A model generated the notes under the pieces. The model did no database searches. It saw nothing but the letters and a program-made list of their open reading frames with translations, and was not told where the DNA came from. Positions 25,732-35,441 of a DNA stretch of 64,000 bases are shown piece by piece. Position 1 is the stretch's first letter. The number at the start of each line of letters is the position of its first letter. Source of the DNA: CAZPQV01 sp964588705 (GTDB lineage Bacteria > Bacteroidota > Bacteroidia > Flavobacteriales > Weeksellaceae); contig CAZPQV010000006.1 in assembly GCA_964588705.1 (NCBI GenBank), forward strand, positions 1 through 64,000, read 5' to 3'. The translations under genes were made by a program, and so were the position numbers.

Positions 25732-28700
25732 TCATTATCCCTGTTTTTTAGCAAAATCCATCCTGTAACCTGTCTGCCATCCGGAATTGTAAGCACGTAC
25801 CAGTAGGTGGAGGTTGGCAATACTCTGCCTCCGTAATAGCCGTCCCAAATGATTTCGGTAGCGCTTGACTGCTCGAAAACCAGTTTATTGTAGCGGTCAA
25901 ATATTTTTATATCTGTGTTTTTGCCTTCGTAGAAATCAAGATTATGAATTTCCCACGTGTCATTAACATTATCACCATTAGGCGTAATAAAATTATTCAA
26001 CTTTAAAACTAGTGTTGACATCGGCATTCCAATACATCCATATTCGCGTTCGTTATCTTCAAATCTTACGTAAAAGGTCTGAACTCCCGGAGGAACATTT
26101 GTGAAAAAATAATCGTAAGTCCAATTAATCATATCGTTGGAATACATGATTCTTCTGTTGTTGTTTGGAGTCGATGCCAATACTTTAACGGTATTTGTAC
26201 CTTCCACAACTAAACTTTCAATTTTTGGAACTTCATATGCTTTAACAAAAAACTCAGCAGCGGTGTATGTACATCCATTATCTGCTTCAATGGTAAGCTG
26301 GTATCTTCCGGCAATATTTGCATTATAAATGGCATCAGTTGTGATTACCACAGTATTATCAGGAAGTGTCCAGTGAAACTTTACAGGTTTAATTCCTAAA
26401 GGATAAATTGCTGAAGTATTTGGAAGCAACTGTACGCTTCCTCCATTTTCACAAAAATAATAATCTCCTTCCTGCATCGTGAAAACCGGTGCAGGCTTAA
26501 GACTTAAATTAATCTCACCTTTCCTTGGACAACTTGAAGGCCCGAGGATTTTTACGAACAGTTTATTTATTCCTTCCTCATACAAGTAATCTGTATCATT
26601 GGTAATCCGATTAACACCAGAGACAAGATCATCTGAGCTTCTGTAGAATTCATAGCCTGTAACTCCTGATAGTCGGGTCTGACTGTTTAAATAATTAACC
26701 AAATTAAGAGATGTTTCTCTGCAGAATGGTGGATGTGTAAAGGTGAGAACTTCTGAATTAGTAACTTTCAGTGTGATTTTTTTAGAGTCCGACGTACACC
26801 CATTCGCTGATGCATTGATATAAATTTCAATTTCATTACTGAATGTGAAAGCTTCAGGATTTGTAATTGGTGTCATATCCAAATTAAGAAAAGTATATGT
26901 AGCACCTGCAGAAATCATTGAATCGTTGAAGAATCCCGGATGTGTCAGTTTATTGTTATTAAGCCATTCTATTAGGTTTGCTATGGCGTTCCCATCCAAA
27001 TCAGAATCACAAACATCAATATTAAAAGGATCAGGCTGAAATTTGAACAAGTTATTATCAACCTGTCTTAAACGGAATTCTACAATTGAAAAACATCCGG
27101 AAACCGTTTGAAATCTGGCCCAAACAGATTTATAGGTTCCGAACCAAACCGAGTAGTTTGCTGGATCTACAATTGCGTTAACTAAATTTTGAGCATCCGC
27201 ACCAGATTCATAAAAAGATACACCACTCATTCCAACATTTGTTGAAAAATCAGGATTTCCCAATCCTTCGTAAAGCAATGGAACTGCATCATATAAATCA
27301 AAAAGCACACTTGGCGGACCACTGCATTTTAGCAAAATTACGCCAGTGTTTAATTTTACAGCAGGTGTACTGCCAATATTAATGTGAAAATTGACTTTTC
27401 CATCTGTATAACACGAAGTTCCGGGGACTGTAAAACGATAATAAACAGTCTGTGTTCCCGAAGTACTTAATGTGAATCCGGTGATATCCGCACCTCTAAT
27501 TTCGTTACCTAAATTACCTGTAGTTGCATTTCTTGTGCGATAATATCTCACACTATATATTCCCGATGTAAACTGGGGCAGTAAAGACGTCAGGTCGAAT
27601 TTATTTATTAAAGCACCTGTATCTGAATTGGCGTTGTAGCAAGTGATATTGACATCCAGCTCATTATCAATTAAAACCGGATTTTCTATTGCATTAAACG
27701 TCACCGGAACCCTTACATTCGAACAGCTTCCATAAGTTGAATCTGAAGGTGTTTCGACAAAAACAGTATTGCTCTTAACTGTAGAAGTAAACTGAAACTC
27801 TGTAATCGGTTTACCTGATGCATCATAATATTTGAGATTATAAGCAGGTCTGGATCTTGGCCAAATTCGTCCCAATAAACCACTTTCATGATCTGCTAAT
27901 ACTACTGTTATTGGTAATGATGAGTAACAGATATTTACGACTGCATTATTTCCTGTGAGAACGGTTTGAACGTGATAATTTAACTGTTTTACTGCAAAAC
28001 AATCGGTTGGATTTCCTGCTGAATCCAGCACACGGTACCGTACAAATCTGGTAACTAATATAGTAGTCGCAGGTAAATTAGCAGTGGGTGCTACCCCATT
28101 ACTTGCAAGATTATTGGCGTCATTAAGTGATGTATGGTAAGTCTTTCTGTATTGTGAAGATGTATGCGACGGCACTTTAATTATACGATCGGAATCTGCT
28201 GCCAAATCTAATGTTCTGGCAGAAGTGCTTCTACACAGGTAAATATCTGCGTTTTCCAGGTCCATTTCAGTTGTAATATCTGGTACGGCATCTGCATCGT
28301 CATCATCAACGTTTAAAATAATAGAAAAACTCAAATCAACATCAACTTCGGTGATAGAAAGACAACCTTTTAAACATATATTACCTGATATTTCCTGAAC
28401 TCTAATCCAAACCTTATTTGGAAAATTACTATGATTGCGGATATAATTTAATGCTCCTGTTCCGTTTCGTGCAGCTGTTTCTGTAAGATGAACAGTCACC
28501 ATAACCGGAGTTGATCCGAGATAAATGATTCCTTCAGCATCTATTGTAAGATAGCCCATATCCACAAAATACTGAGTCCAATCAAAACGATATCTTTTGT
28601 TTGAAATGGGGTTTATTGGGATTATTTTACATAAAGAAACATTGAGTAATGATGGAAAAGTAGTTGTAATATCAGGTCCTTCATTGATGTTGACCGTGAC

Positions 28701-30269
28701 CGGACCAAGCTGAATATCAGAACCACAATCTGTATCAACCCAGATATAAATCTGATCTCCATTCACTATTGTAGAAGGTATTCTACTCTTAGAAGTATAA
28801 ACTGGAGTACCTGAAGTCTGGTTAATTCGGTAGCGAGCATTTTTATAAAAACCTGTTTCCAGCAACTGACACTCCAATTCTTCAAAATAATAATTTGTTG
28901 CTGTAAGACGCTCTTTGCAAATTTCAACCGTTGATGAAACCAAAGTCGGTGTTGATGTCAGTTTTAAAATAGCGATATTAAAACACGTGTTATCTGTTTT
29001 ACTTTCCACCCTTACATAGTAACTTTTATTCGTATCTAACGAACCGGTTAAGGAAGGATCGCCATTTTGCGCACCTGTAAGATTAGTAATTTCGTAATAT
29101 TTGAAATTGAAATTTCCTTCCGGATTTATCGATACCTTCTGATTAAGCACAGAATCAATCGGAATAGTGCCAATGCATACAGCTTCAGTTACATTTTGCA
29201 CTAAAGGATAATTAGCAGAATATTTCAAATTAATCTCTCTGGTAATTGTGTATGTTCCATCCGGCAAATAGTATATATACTTTACAATAAATTTCTGCTC
29301 CGGTATTTTTTCCGGAAAAACCGTAACAGTTTGTCGGTTGTTATAGGAATTTCCTGTAAGCCGAATATCGCTTGCACCGGCGTTCTTAAACCACTGGATA
29401 TCTCTTCGAAGCAGCGCTCCTGAAGGACTAAAACGCCAACCTTCATTCGAAGCTGCCCAAAATCCAGCATTTCTGTTGGGCACCGCAATTCCTCCTCCGG
29501 AAATATTGGTAATACCTACTATTGCAGAAACGTTAGTGACGTTTGGTTTATTAAAAATAAAGAGATCAATTTCTGAACTGAATTCGTGAAGCAAAATCTG
29601 AGTAGTAACCAATTCTGAAGAACCTTTAATCCTTAGATTTTCAAAGTGAATAGCAAAAGTTCTGCAAGGTGCATTTCCCGATACTTTCAATAATAAACGG
29701 CTGGTACCATTAACAAATTCGCTGTCCTGAAAAACACTGAAAATTGATAATGCCGGATGTGGAGAAGACAATGAAGAATTGGGAATTGGCTGCTCAGAAA
29801 AATAGGATGGACTCCAAGTTTCACCTCCGTCGAAATCAATATCCTGATCAAAAGTTATGAAACCATTGCTGCTTATCAGGAAACTGGGATACGAAACCCC
29901 AAACAAACTGAATATAAAAGAATTACCTCCAAAAATCGGATTTGTTTCCAAATCAATTTTTGCAACAAAGTCTTCATCTCTCTCATTTTCAGCATTGGGA
30001 AAAAGATTGATTTCCTGAAATCCGGCTCCTGAAAAAGTACTAACAGGAGAAAAAGCAATGGATTGTGCTGCGGAATATGAAACTGATGAGCGCGGTGCTA
30101 CCGGAAAACCAACAGACTGTAAACCATATCCTCCCGTTGTATCCAAGCTGCCACAGGACAAGGTAACCGTTCCCGAAGTTCCTGCCATGTTCTGTAACTG
30201 TGGATTACACTGACCGTAAAACCAGCCAGAAACCAACAGAAACAAAAGCAGCAGATAATTTTTCTTCAA
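25728..30269 (-). CDS. Large T9SS cargo protein with type B sorting domain
   Basis: The product has 1513 residues, with signal peptide (YLLLLFLLVSGWFYGQ), Cys-containing Ig-like or PKD-like modules in the middle, and a C-terminal gliding-motility-associated domain (TIGR04131/CHU_C): ITPNGDNVNDTWEI, IKIFDRYNKLVFE, WDGYYGGRVLPTSTYWYVL. That domain targets proteins through the type IX secretion system to the surface. The N-terminal 250 residues include SSNGFITFDQDIDF and GITNISGGGIAVPNRNAGFW, as in surface adhesin-like proteins. The start codon is TTG. Probably a surface protein or adhesin; no catalytic site is visible. The long repetitive middle part is typical of the group. Confidence 0.9.
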   Translation of the reverse strand: MKKNYLLLLFLLVSGWFYGQCNPQLQNMAGTSGTVTLSCGSLDTTGGYGLQSVGFPVAPRSSVSYSAAQSIAFSPVSTFSGAGFQEINLFPNAENERDEDFVAKIDLETNPIFGGNSFIFSLFGVSYPSFLISSNGFITFDQDIDFDGGETWSPSYFSEQPIPNSSLSSPHPALSIFSVFQDSEFVNGTSRLLLKVSGNAPCRTFAIHFENLRIKGSSELVTTQILLHEFSSEIDLFIFNKPNVTNVSAIVGITNISGGGIAVPNRNAGFWAASNEGWRFSPSGALLRRDIQWFKNAGASDIRLTGNSYNNRQTVTVFPEKIPEQKFIVKYIYYLPDGTYTITREINLKYSANYPLVQNVTEAVCIGTIPIDSVLNQKVSINPEGNFNFKYYEITNLTGAQNGDPSLTGSLDTNKSYYVRVESKTDNTCFNIAILKLTSTPTLVSSTVEICKERLTATNYYFEELECQLLETGFYKNARYRINQTSGTPVYTSKSRIPSTIVNGDQIYIWVDTDCGSDIQLGPVTVNINEGPDITTTFPSLLNVSLCKIIPINPISNKRYRFDWTQYFVDMGYLTIDAEGIIYLGSTPVMVTVHLTETAARNGTGALNYIRNHSNFPNKVWIRVQEISGNICLKGCLSITEVDVDLSFSIILNVDDDDADAVPDITTEMDLENADIYLCRSTSARTLDLAADSDRIIKVPSHTSSQYRKTYHTSLNDANNLASNGVAPTANLPATTILVTRFVRYRVLDSAGNPTDCFAVKQLNYHVQTVLTGNNAVVNICYSSLPITVVLADHESGLLGRIWPRSRPAYNLKYYDASGKPITEFQFTSTVKSNTVFVETPSDSTYGSCSNVRVPVTFNAIENPVLIDNELDVNITCYNANSDTGALINKFDLTSLLPQFTSGIYSVRYYRTRNATTGNLGNEIRGADITGFTLSTSGTQTVYYRFTVPGTSCYTDGKVNFHINIGSTPAVKLNTGVILLKCSGPPSVLFDLYDAVPLLYEGLGNPDFSTNVGMSGVSFYESGADAQNLVNAIVDPANYSVWFGTYKSVWARFQTVSGCFSIVEFRLRQVDNNLFKFQPDPFNIDVCDSDLDGNAIANLIEWLNNNKLTHPGFFNDSMISAGATYTFLNLDMTPITNPEAFTFSNEIEIYINASANGCTSDSKKITLKVTNSEVLTFTHPPFCRETSLNLVNYLNSQTRLSGVTGYEFYRSSDDLVSGVNRITNDTDYLYEEGINKLFVKILGPSSCPRKGEINLSLKPAPVFTMQEGDYYFCENGGSVQLLPNTSAIYPLGIKPVKFHWTLPDNTVVITTDAIYNANIAGRYQLTIEADNGCTYTAAEFFVKAYEVPKIESLVVEGTNTVKVLASTPNNNRRIMYSNDMINWTYDYFFTNVPPGVQTFYVRFEDNEREYGCIGMPMSTLVLKLNNFITPNGDNVNDTWEIHNLDFYEGKNTDIKIFDRYNKLVFEQSSATEIIWDGYYGGRVLPTSTYWYVLTIPDGRQVTGWILLKNRDND

Positions 30270-30310
30270 GGGTGTTTTTCTTAATAACTGATAAAGTTAG
30301 ATTTTATTTT

Positions 30311-30622
30311 CTAAAATTCATCAAAATCTTCCCAATTTTCGGTAGCAGAAAACATTCTGTTCATCAGGGTTCGTCTCTCGTCCTGCAGATGTTCAATTTT
30401 TTTCAGCAGATGGCTGATGATTTCCAAGCCGGGCATGTTCACTTCAAGGTCGTAATGCCAGTTTGCAAAACGCTCGAAACTCTCCAAATCTTCATAAGCA
30501 AGGTAAACTTTCTGCTCCTCAGTAATGCATTTCACCAATCCGGACTCCACCAAAGAATCAAAAAAAGTGATTTCAATGCCGTATATCTCAACAAGTTTTT
30601 CTCTTAAAATTCGGTTTTCCAT
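30311..30622 (-). CDS. cbpM: Chaperone modulator CbpM
   Basis: The product has 103 residues. It begins with a MerR-like helical part (YGIEITFFDSLVESGLVKC; YLAYEDLESFERFANWHYDLEVN) and ends in a coiled coil (ISHLLKKIEHLQDERRTLMNRM). This matches CbpM, which binds the J-domain of CbpA and restrains it. It starts 4 nt after the stop of cbpA, the canonical cbpA-cbpM operon. Confidence 0.85.
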   Translation of the reverse strand: MENRILREKLVEIYGIEITFFDSLVESGLVKCITEEQKVYLAYEDLESFERFANWHYDLEVNMPGLEIISHLLKKIEHLQDERRTLMNRMFSATENWEDFDEF

Positions 30623-30625
30623 TGC

Positions 30626-31534
30626 TTAAGAATTTTTTAACTGTTCAAAAAGGTCCTTTTGTTTTTCGGTCAGATCTACAGGTAGTTTAACTTCAAAAGT
30701 CACAAATAAATCTCCGTGTTGCCCTTCCTTTTTATAAACCGGAAATCCCTTTCCTTTCAGTCTCACCGTTGTTCCATTCTGGGTTTCGGGTTTTACTTTC
30801 AGGTTTACTTTTCCGTTTAATGTTTCCACATTTACATTTCCGCCGAGAACCGCTTTGTAAAGGTCTATGGAAACCGACGTCTTCAGATCATCCCCAATCC
30901 TTTCAAATCGCGAATCATTAGCAATATTAAACGTTATGTACAAATCTCCGTTCGGTCCGCCATTTATCCCAGGATTTCCATGTCCTCGAAGTTTGATTTG
31001 CTGACCATCGTAAATACCGGCAGGAATGGTAATTCTTACTTTTTTTCCGTTAATATCAAAAGTTTGCTGATGCGTGGTCGCAGCGTCCATTAAATGGAGA
31101 TTAAGCTCCGCGTGAACATCCTGTCCCCGAAATTTTCCTGAGGCACTTCCCCGCGAACTTCTGCCAAAACCTTGAGAAGCACCGCCAAACATACTTTGAA
31201 AAAAGTCAGAAAAATCTTGCCCTTCGCCAAAATCTGCTCCCGAAAAACCGCCATACCGCTGGCTTTGCTGATGTCTTTGCTGCTGTTGTGCTTTTTCATA
31301 TTCTTCACCATGCTTCCAGTGTTCGCCGTATTTATCATATTTCGCACGGTTTTCAGCGTTACCTAAGACTTCATTGGCTTCATTAATTTCCTTAAATTTT
31401 TTCTCCGCTTCCTTATCGTTCGGATTTAAATCGGGATGATACTTACGCGCTAATTTTCGGTAAGCTTTCTTAATATCATCAGCAGTTGCCGATTTTTCGA
31501 GACCGAGAATTCTATAATAATCTATAAATGCCAT
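30626..31534 (-). CDS. cbpA: J-domain chaperone CbpA
   Basis: The product has 302 residues. The J-domain is at residues 1-70 with the HPD motif (YHPDLNPND). A Gly/Gln/Ser-rich linker (about 75-130) follows, then the two C-terminal substrate-binding barrels (DVHAELNLHL, GQQIKLRGHGNPG, GDLYITFNI, VKPETQNGTTVRLKGKGFPVY). There is no CxxCxGxG zinc finger, so it is the class B (CbpA) type that works with DnaK. The small CbpM gene follows directly, which supports the call. Confidence 0.92.
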   Translation of the reverse strand: MAFIDYYRILGLEKSATADDIKKAYRKLARKYHPDLNPNDKEAEKKFKEINEANEVLGNAENRAKYDKYGEHWKHGEEYEKAQQQQRHQQSQRYGGFSGADFGEGQDFSDFFQSMFGGASQGFGRSSRGSASGKFRGQDVHAELNLHLMDAATTHQQTFDINGKKVRITIPAGIYDGQQIKLRGHGNPGINGGPNGDLYITFNIANDSRFERIGDDLKTSVSIDLYKAVLGGNVNVETLNGKVNLKVKPETQNGTTVRLKGKGFPVYKKEGQHGDLFVTFEVKLPVDLTEKQKDLFEQLKNS

Positions 31535-31625
31535 CAGATGATGATTTTTTCAGAGTTAAATCTTGATTATAAATTTAGTAAAAATGAATGATACAAAAAT
31601 TGCAACAAACTTCCCACCATTTCAC

Positions 31626-31653
31626 TTGTTTTTTAAAGAAATATTTATATTTG
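31626..31653 (+). promoter_or_regulatory. Promoter of the dicarboxylate symporter gene
   Basis: TTG at 31626-31628 and TATATTTG at 31646-31653, 17 bp apart, match the Bacteroidetes consensus exactly. The ATG lies 16 nt downstream. Confidence 0.65.
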
Positions 31654-31668
31654 ATAAATTTTGAATGA

Positions 31669-32913
31669 ATGAGAGAAATTCTGAAAAGTTACTCGGGCAT
31701 TATCCTTCTCTTAGGAGGCATTATTATTGGAAGTTTAATCGGGATTTTCTTTCCTCACACTGTTGACTATCTGAAACCAATCGGAGATATTTTCCTGAAT
31801 CTGCTCTTCGTAAGTGTGGTTCCTTTGGTATTTTTTGCGGTTGCCAATTCCATTGCCGCTGTGGAGCAAAAATCAAAATTCGGAAGAATTATATTTTCAA
31901 TGATTGTCACTTTTCTTTTGTTCATCATCATTGCGGCGATTTACACGATTATTTTAGTTTACTTCTTTCCAACCCCGGCAATTGCTTCAGACTCGAAAGA
32001 AATTATTGAAGACACCGGCGCTCAAACACGTTGGGGAGACAGAATTGTAAGCTTTTTCACCGTTGGTGAATTCTCTCAAATGTTCTCGAGGCAGAATATG
32101 CTTGCACTTTTAATCTTTGCTTTTCTTACAGGTTTATCCATCCGAAAAGCCGGAACTGAAGGTACTGCATTCAAAAATTTTGTCGCATCAGGTTACGAAG
32201 TAATGAAGCAACTTCTACTGGTGGTAATGAAAGCTGCACCCATTGGTTTAGGTGCCTATTTTGCGTATCAGGTTGCCACCATCGGACCTCAGCTTTTCGG
32301 ACTTTACGCCAAACCTCTTGGTTTATATTACATTGGCGGAATTATTTATTTTTTCGTGTTCTTTTCAATTTATGCTTTTGCAGCAAAAGGCAAAGACGGT
32401 ATCAGAAAATTTTGGAAAAACAATATTTACCCCTCACTTACAGCGATCAGTACGTGCAGCAGTTTTGCGACAATGCCGGTGAATTTAATCGCAGCCAAGA
32501 AAATCGGTGTTCCGGATTCCGTTGCTAATATCGTTATTCCGATTGGCAGCACGCTTCACAAAAACGGTTCTTCAATGTCATCTATCATTAAGATTTATGT
32601 GGCTTTTCTGATTATTGGCGAAAACTTTTTCGATCCTGTAAATCTTCTTATTGCACTTGGAATTACGGTTTTCGTGAGCATCGTGGCAGGTGGAATTCCA
32701 AATGGCGGATATATTGGTGAGATGCTGATGATTTCTGCCTATCAGTTGCCTCAGGAAGCGATTCCTGCCGTATTGATTATTGGAACTTTAGTTGATCCGT
32801 TAGCTACGGTGCTTAATTCCACCGGAGACACGGTTGCTGCAATGTTCACCACAAAAATTTCCGGTGAAAAATTTGAAACCGCTCCCGAAAGTGTAGAATT
32901 TACAAATCCTTAA
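31669..32913 (+). CDS. Dicarboxylate/amino acid:cation symporter (DAACS)
   Basis: The product has 414 residues with about eight membrane helices and two re-entrant loops. The serine-rich hairpin TCSSFATMPVNL and the GSTLHKNGSSM segment (the NMDGT-like region) mark the DAACS/GltP family, which takes up glutamate, aspartate or C4-dicarboxylates with Na+ or H+. It acts in the cytoplasmic membrane. Substrate specificity cannot be decided: the usual TLP and NMDGT motifs are changed to TMP and NGSS. Confidence 0.9.
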   Translation: MREILKSYSGIILLLGGIIIGSLIGIFFPHTVDYLKPIGDIFLNLLFVSVVPLVFFAVANSIAAVEQKSKFGRIIFSMIVTFLLFIIIAAIYTIILVYFFPTPAIASDSKEIIEDTGAQTRWGDRIVSFFTVGEFSQMFSRQNMLALLIFAFLTGLSIRKAGTEGTAFKNFVASGYEVMKQLLLVVMKAAPIGLGAYFAYQVATIGPQLFGLYAKPLGLYYIGGIIYFFVFFSIYAFAAKGKDGIRKFWKNNIYPSLTAISTCSSFATMPVNLIAAKKIGVPDSVANIVIPIGSTLHKNGSSMSSIIKIYVAFLIIGENFFDPVNLLIALGITVFVSIVAGGIPNGGYIGEMLMISAYQLPQEAIPAVLIIGTLVDPLATVLNSTGDTVAAMFTTKISGEKFETAPESVEFTNP

Positions 32914-32977
32914 ACTACCATCTTTTTATCCACGGACATTATTTCATAGTTTTGAGAAACTTTGAAATTTATAGATA

Positions 32978-34026
32978 ATGCTGAACAAAAAGAAAGAGAC
33001 TTTACAAAAAATCTTAGATCATGCGATCGACAGAAAAAAATATTTGGAACTTCTTTCTCTATAAAATATAAAAATGATGTTTGGACGGGCGCGAGTGGAA
33101 ATCTAACAACGTACTCGCAATATTTTATCGCCAGCACCACCAAATTATTTGTTACCGCAATAATCTTCAAATTTTAATCGCAGGGCATCATCAGTATTGA
33201 CGATAAAATCACCGATTATTTGGATGAACCTACCGTCAGAGGACTTCATGTTTTAGACGGAAAAGATTATTCTAAAGATTTAACAATCAAAAATCTGCTC
33301 GCTCATACTTCAGGTATTCCGGATTATTTTCAGCATAAAAACGAAGCAGGAAGCAGTATCGAATTAGAATTAATGAAAGGAAACGACATGCTGTGGACAT
33401 TTGAAAATATCATTGAATACAGCAAAAAAATGAAGCCTTACTTTGTACCCAACACCAAAAACAAAGCCCATTATTCAGATACTAATTTTCAGCTCTTAGG
33501 TAAAATCATCGAAAATATTACGGATAAATCTCTTTCAGAAATTTTCGAAAGAATTGTTTTCCAACCGTTTGCAATGGAAAAAACCTATTTGTATAAAGAT
33601 GTCACCGACAAAAGACCTGCAAATTTATATTTTAAAGAAAAGGAACTATCCATTCCAAAAGCGATGACATCTTTTGGTGCGGATGGTGGCGCAGTTTCTA
33701 CTTCTCACGAAATGTTGGTTTTTCTTGAAGCTTTTTTTAACGTTGCATTTTTTCCAAACGAATACTTGATAGAAATGATGGTTTGGAACCGGCTTTTCAT
33801 TCCGGTTGATTCCGGTGTAGGAATTCAGAGGATAAAACTTCCTTGGTTTTTTAATTCTGCAGGCACAATTCCGCAACTTTATGGTCATTCCGGTTTATCG
33901 GGAACATTTGCCTTTTGCAATCCGGAAAAGGAGCTCTATGTTTCAGGAACCGTCAATCAGATTGCTAAGCCGGGAACATCATTCAGACTTGCCATAAAAA
34001 TGATTAACGAAATCCTGAAAAATTAG
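32978..34026 (+). pseudogene. Serine hydrolase (beta-lactamase/PBP-like), decayed
   Basis: ATG 32978 opens MLNKKKETLQKILDHAIDRKK, which then needs a frame shift in the A-run near 33031-33037 to continue as IFGTSFSIKYKND. The frame carries the catalytic SxxK motif (IASTTK) and hits TAA at 33175-33177, then reads on in the same frame (SQGIISIDDKITDYLDE) to 34026. Later motifs are intact: HTSGIPDYF, YSDTNFQLLG (tyrosine motif) and GHSGLSGTF (third motif). So all parts of a class C-type serine hydrolase of about 349 residues are present but interrupted twice. No ATG after the stop would include the active Ser. Inactive, or wrongly sequenced. Confidence 0.75.
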
Positions 34027-34032
34027 ATTGAT

Positions 34033-35358
34033 TTATTTAAATCTGTAATATCTCGCTCCAACTGAAAGAGGATTTTCTTCTTCAATTCTTTCCAGTCCAA
34101 ATCCTTTGTAATCTGCATTCACTGAAGTATTAAGTTGCTTTCTGTGCAGTTTCTCATAAGTATCAATATCAATTGGTGTCCTGTTTTTCAGACTTTCAAA
34201 AATATTCCACTTCGCAGCTACCTCTTTCCAGTTTTCATGAATTGTTCCAGTGAAAACCTTAGCTTTTGAACCACTTCCATAGGCCAGAAAACCAATTTTT
34301 TGACCTGCAAGATTTTCATTTTCATTAAAACTTACCTGCAATGCTGAAAGCAACGCCATAAAAATAGATGACGTATACATATTTCCAATTTCGGAAGATG
34401 CCCTTTGTGACGGTTCAATTTTATGATTTATGAAACTGATGTAATCTTCGGATTTTGCAACGGCTTTCTGTTCCTCAGGCGTTGTAAAAGCGAGATTGTT
34501 TTCTAAACTGAAAATCTCTGTAAAAACCCGTTTTCCATGGAAAGCATATGGAAGATGGAAAATAAGATAACGCCAATTTTCATAAGGTTTCTGAATGTTT
34601 GTTTGAGATTTATAATGGTCATACGCCTCCCGAATTCGATCCTGATAACATTTGTTAGAATAATGGCCGTCGAACACCGGTTCATCCGTAAAAATTTCAA
34701 GTTTATCGGGCATATTTTCTGTTGCAGAACTCCATTCAGATTTCTGTGCAGCTCTTCTTGGTTTAAAGAAATCGAAAACACTTTCGGTTGCAACGCCAAA
34801 AACATTTTCAATCTCTATTAATTGAGGATTATCGGATACCAAAACGGCAACCGCTCCTCCTCCCTGCGTATATTCTCCCGAACTTTCCAGTTCATATTTC
34901 GCATAATCCGATGCTATAACTACGGCTTTTTTTCCGGGATTTGCTCGACAAAAATCCAGACAGTTATGAAGAGCATCTACTGCTCCAACACAGGCAAACG
35001 TCATATCTACGACATCACAGTTTTTAAAAACTCTGGCGCCAAAATCTTCACTCAAAACCGACTCTACCATTTGCATGGCATAAGTTGCAGTTGGTTTCGC
35101 AGCATCAAGTGCACTTTCAGTTCCAAGATAAATACGTGAAATTTCTATGGGATTGATATTGTAATCTCTAATCAGTTTCAACAACGCTTCGGCAGCAAAA
35201 GTCGCGGTATCTTCGTGCACATCCGGAAAAGCCATTTTATGTAAACCAAGACCTTTCTCCAGTTTTGCCGGTTCTATATTTCTTTTTTCTGCTAAATCTT
35301 TAATTTCTAAATAAAGCGAAGGAACGTAAAAACTTGCTGCTTCTATACCAAATTTCAT
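34033..35358 (-). CDS. mvaS: Hydroxymethylglutaryl-CoA synthase family enzyme
   Basis: The product has 441 residues. It has the thiolase-like fold of HMG-CoA synthase. The nucleophile is the Cys in DMTFACVGAVDAL (about residue 112), the His is in YLIFHLPYAFHGKR, and SSEIGNMYTSSIFMAL is the conserved segment near the second active-site Ser-Asn. It condenses acetoacetyl-CoA with acetyl-CoA in the mevalonate route to isoprenoids, the route used by Flavobacteriia. The gene is alone; its start faces the 3' end of the aminopeptidase gene upstream. Confidence 0.88.
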   Translation of the reverse strand: MKFGIEAASFYVPSLYLEIKDLAEKRNIEPAKLEKGLGLHKMAFPDVHEDTATFAAEALLKLIRDYNINPIEISRIYLGTESALDAAKPTATYAMQMVESVLSEDFGARVFKNCDVVDMTFACVGAVDALHNCLDFCRANPGKKAVVIASDYAKYELESSGEYTQGGGAVAVLVSDNPQLIEIENVFGVATESVFDFFKPRRAAQKSEWSSATENMPDKLEIFTDEPVFDGHYSNKCYQDRIREAYDHYKSQTNIQKPYENWRYLIFHLPYAFHGKRVFTEIFSLENNLAFTTPEEQKAVAKSEDYISFINHKIEPSQRASSEIGNMYTSSIFMALLSALQVSFNENENLAGQKIGFLAYGSGSKAKVFTGTIHENWKEVAAKWNIFESLKNRTPIDIDTYEKLHRKQLNTSVNADYKGFGLERIEEENPLSVGARYYRFK

Positions 35359-35384
35359 AAATGCTAAATTTTAGTCAAAATTAG

Positions 35385-35417
35385 AAAAAAATGCCGAGGA
35401 AAAACCCCCGCATTATA
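35385..35417 (-). terminator. Terminator after the M1 aminopeptidase
   Basis: On the minus strand AATGCGGGGG-TTTTT-CCTCGGCATT forms a 9-bp stem with one mismatch, followed by seven T. Confidence 0.6.
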
Positions 35418-35441
35418 CGAAATTAAATTTTTGTTTAAATT

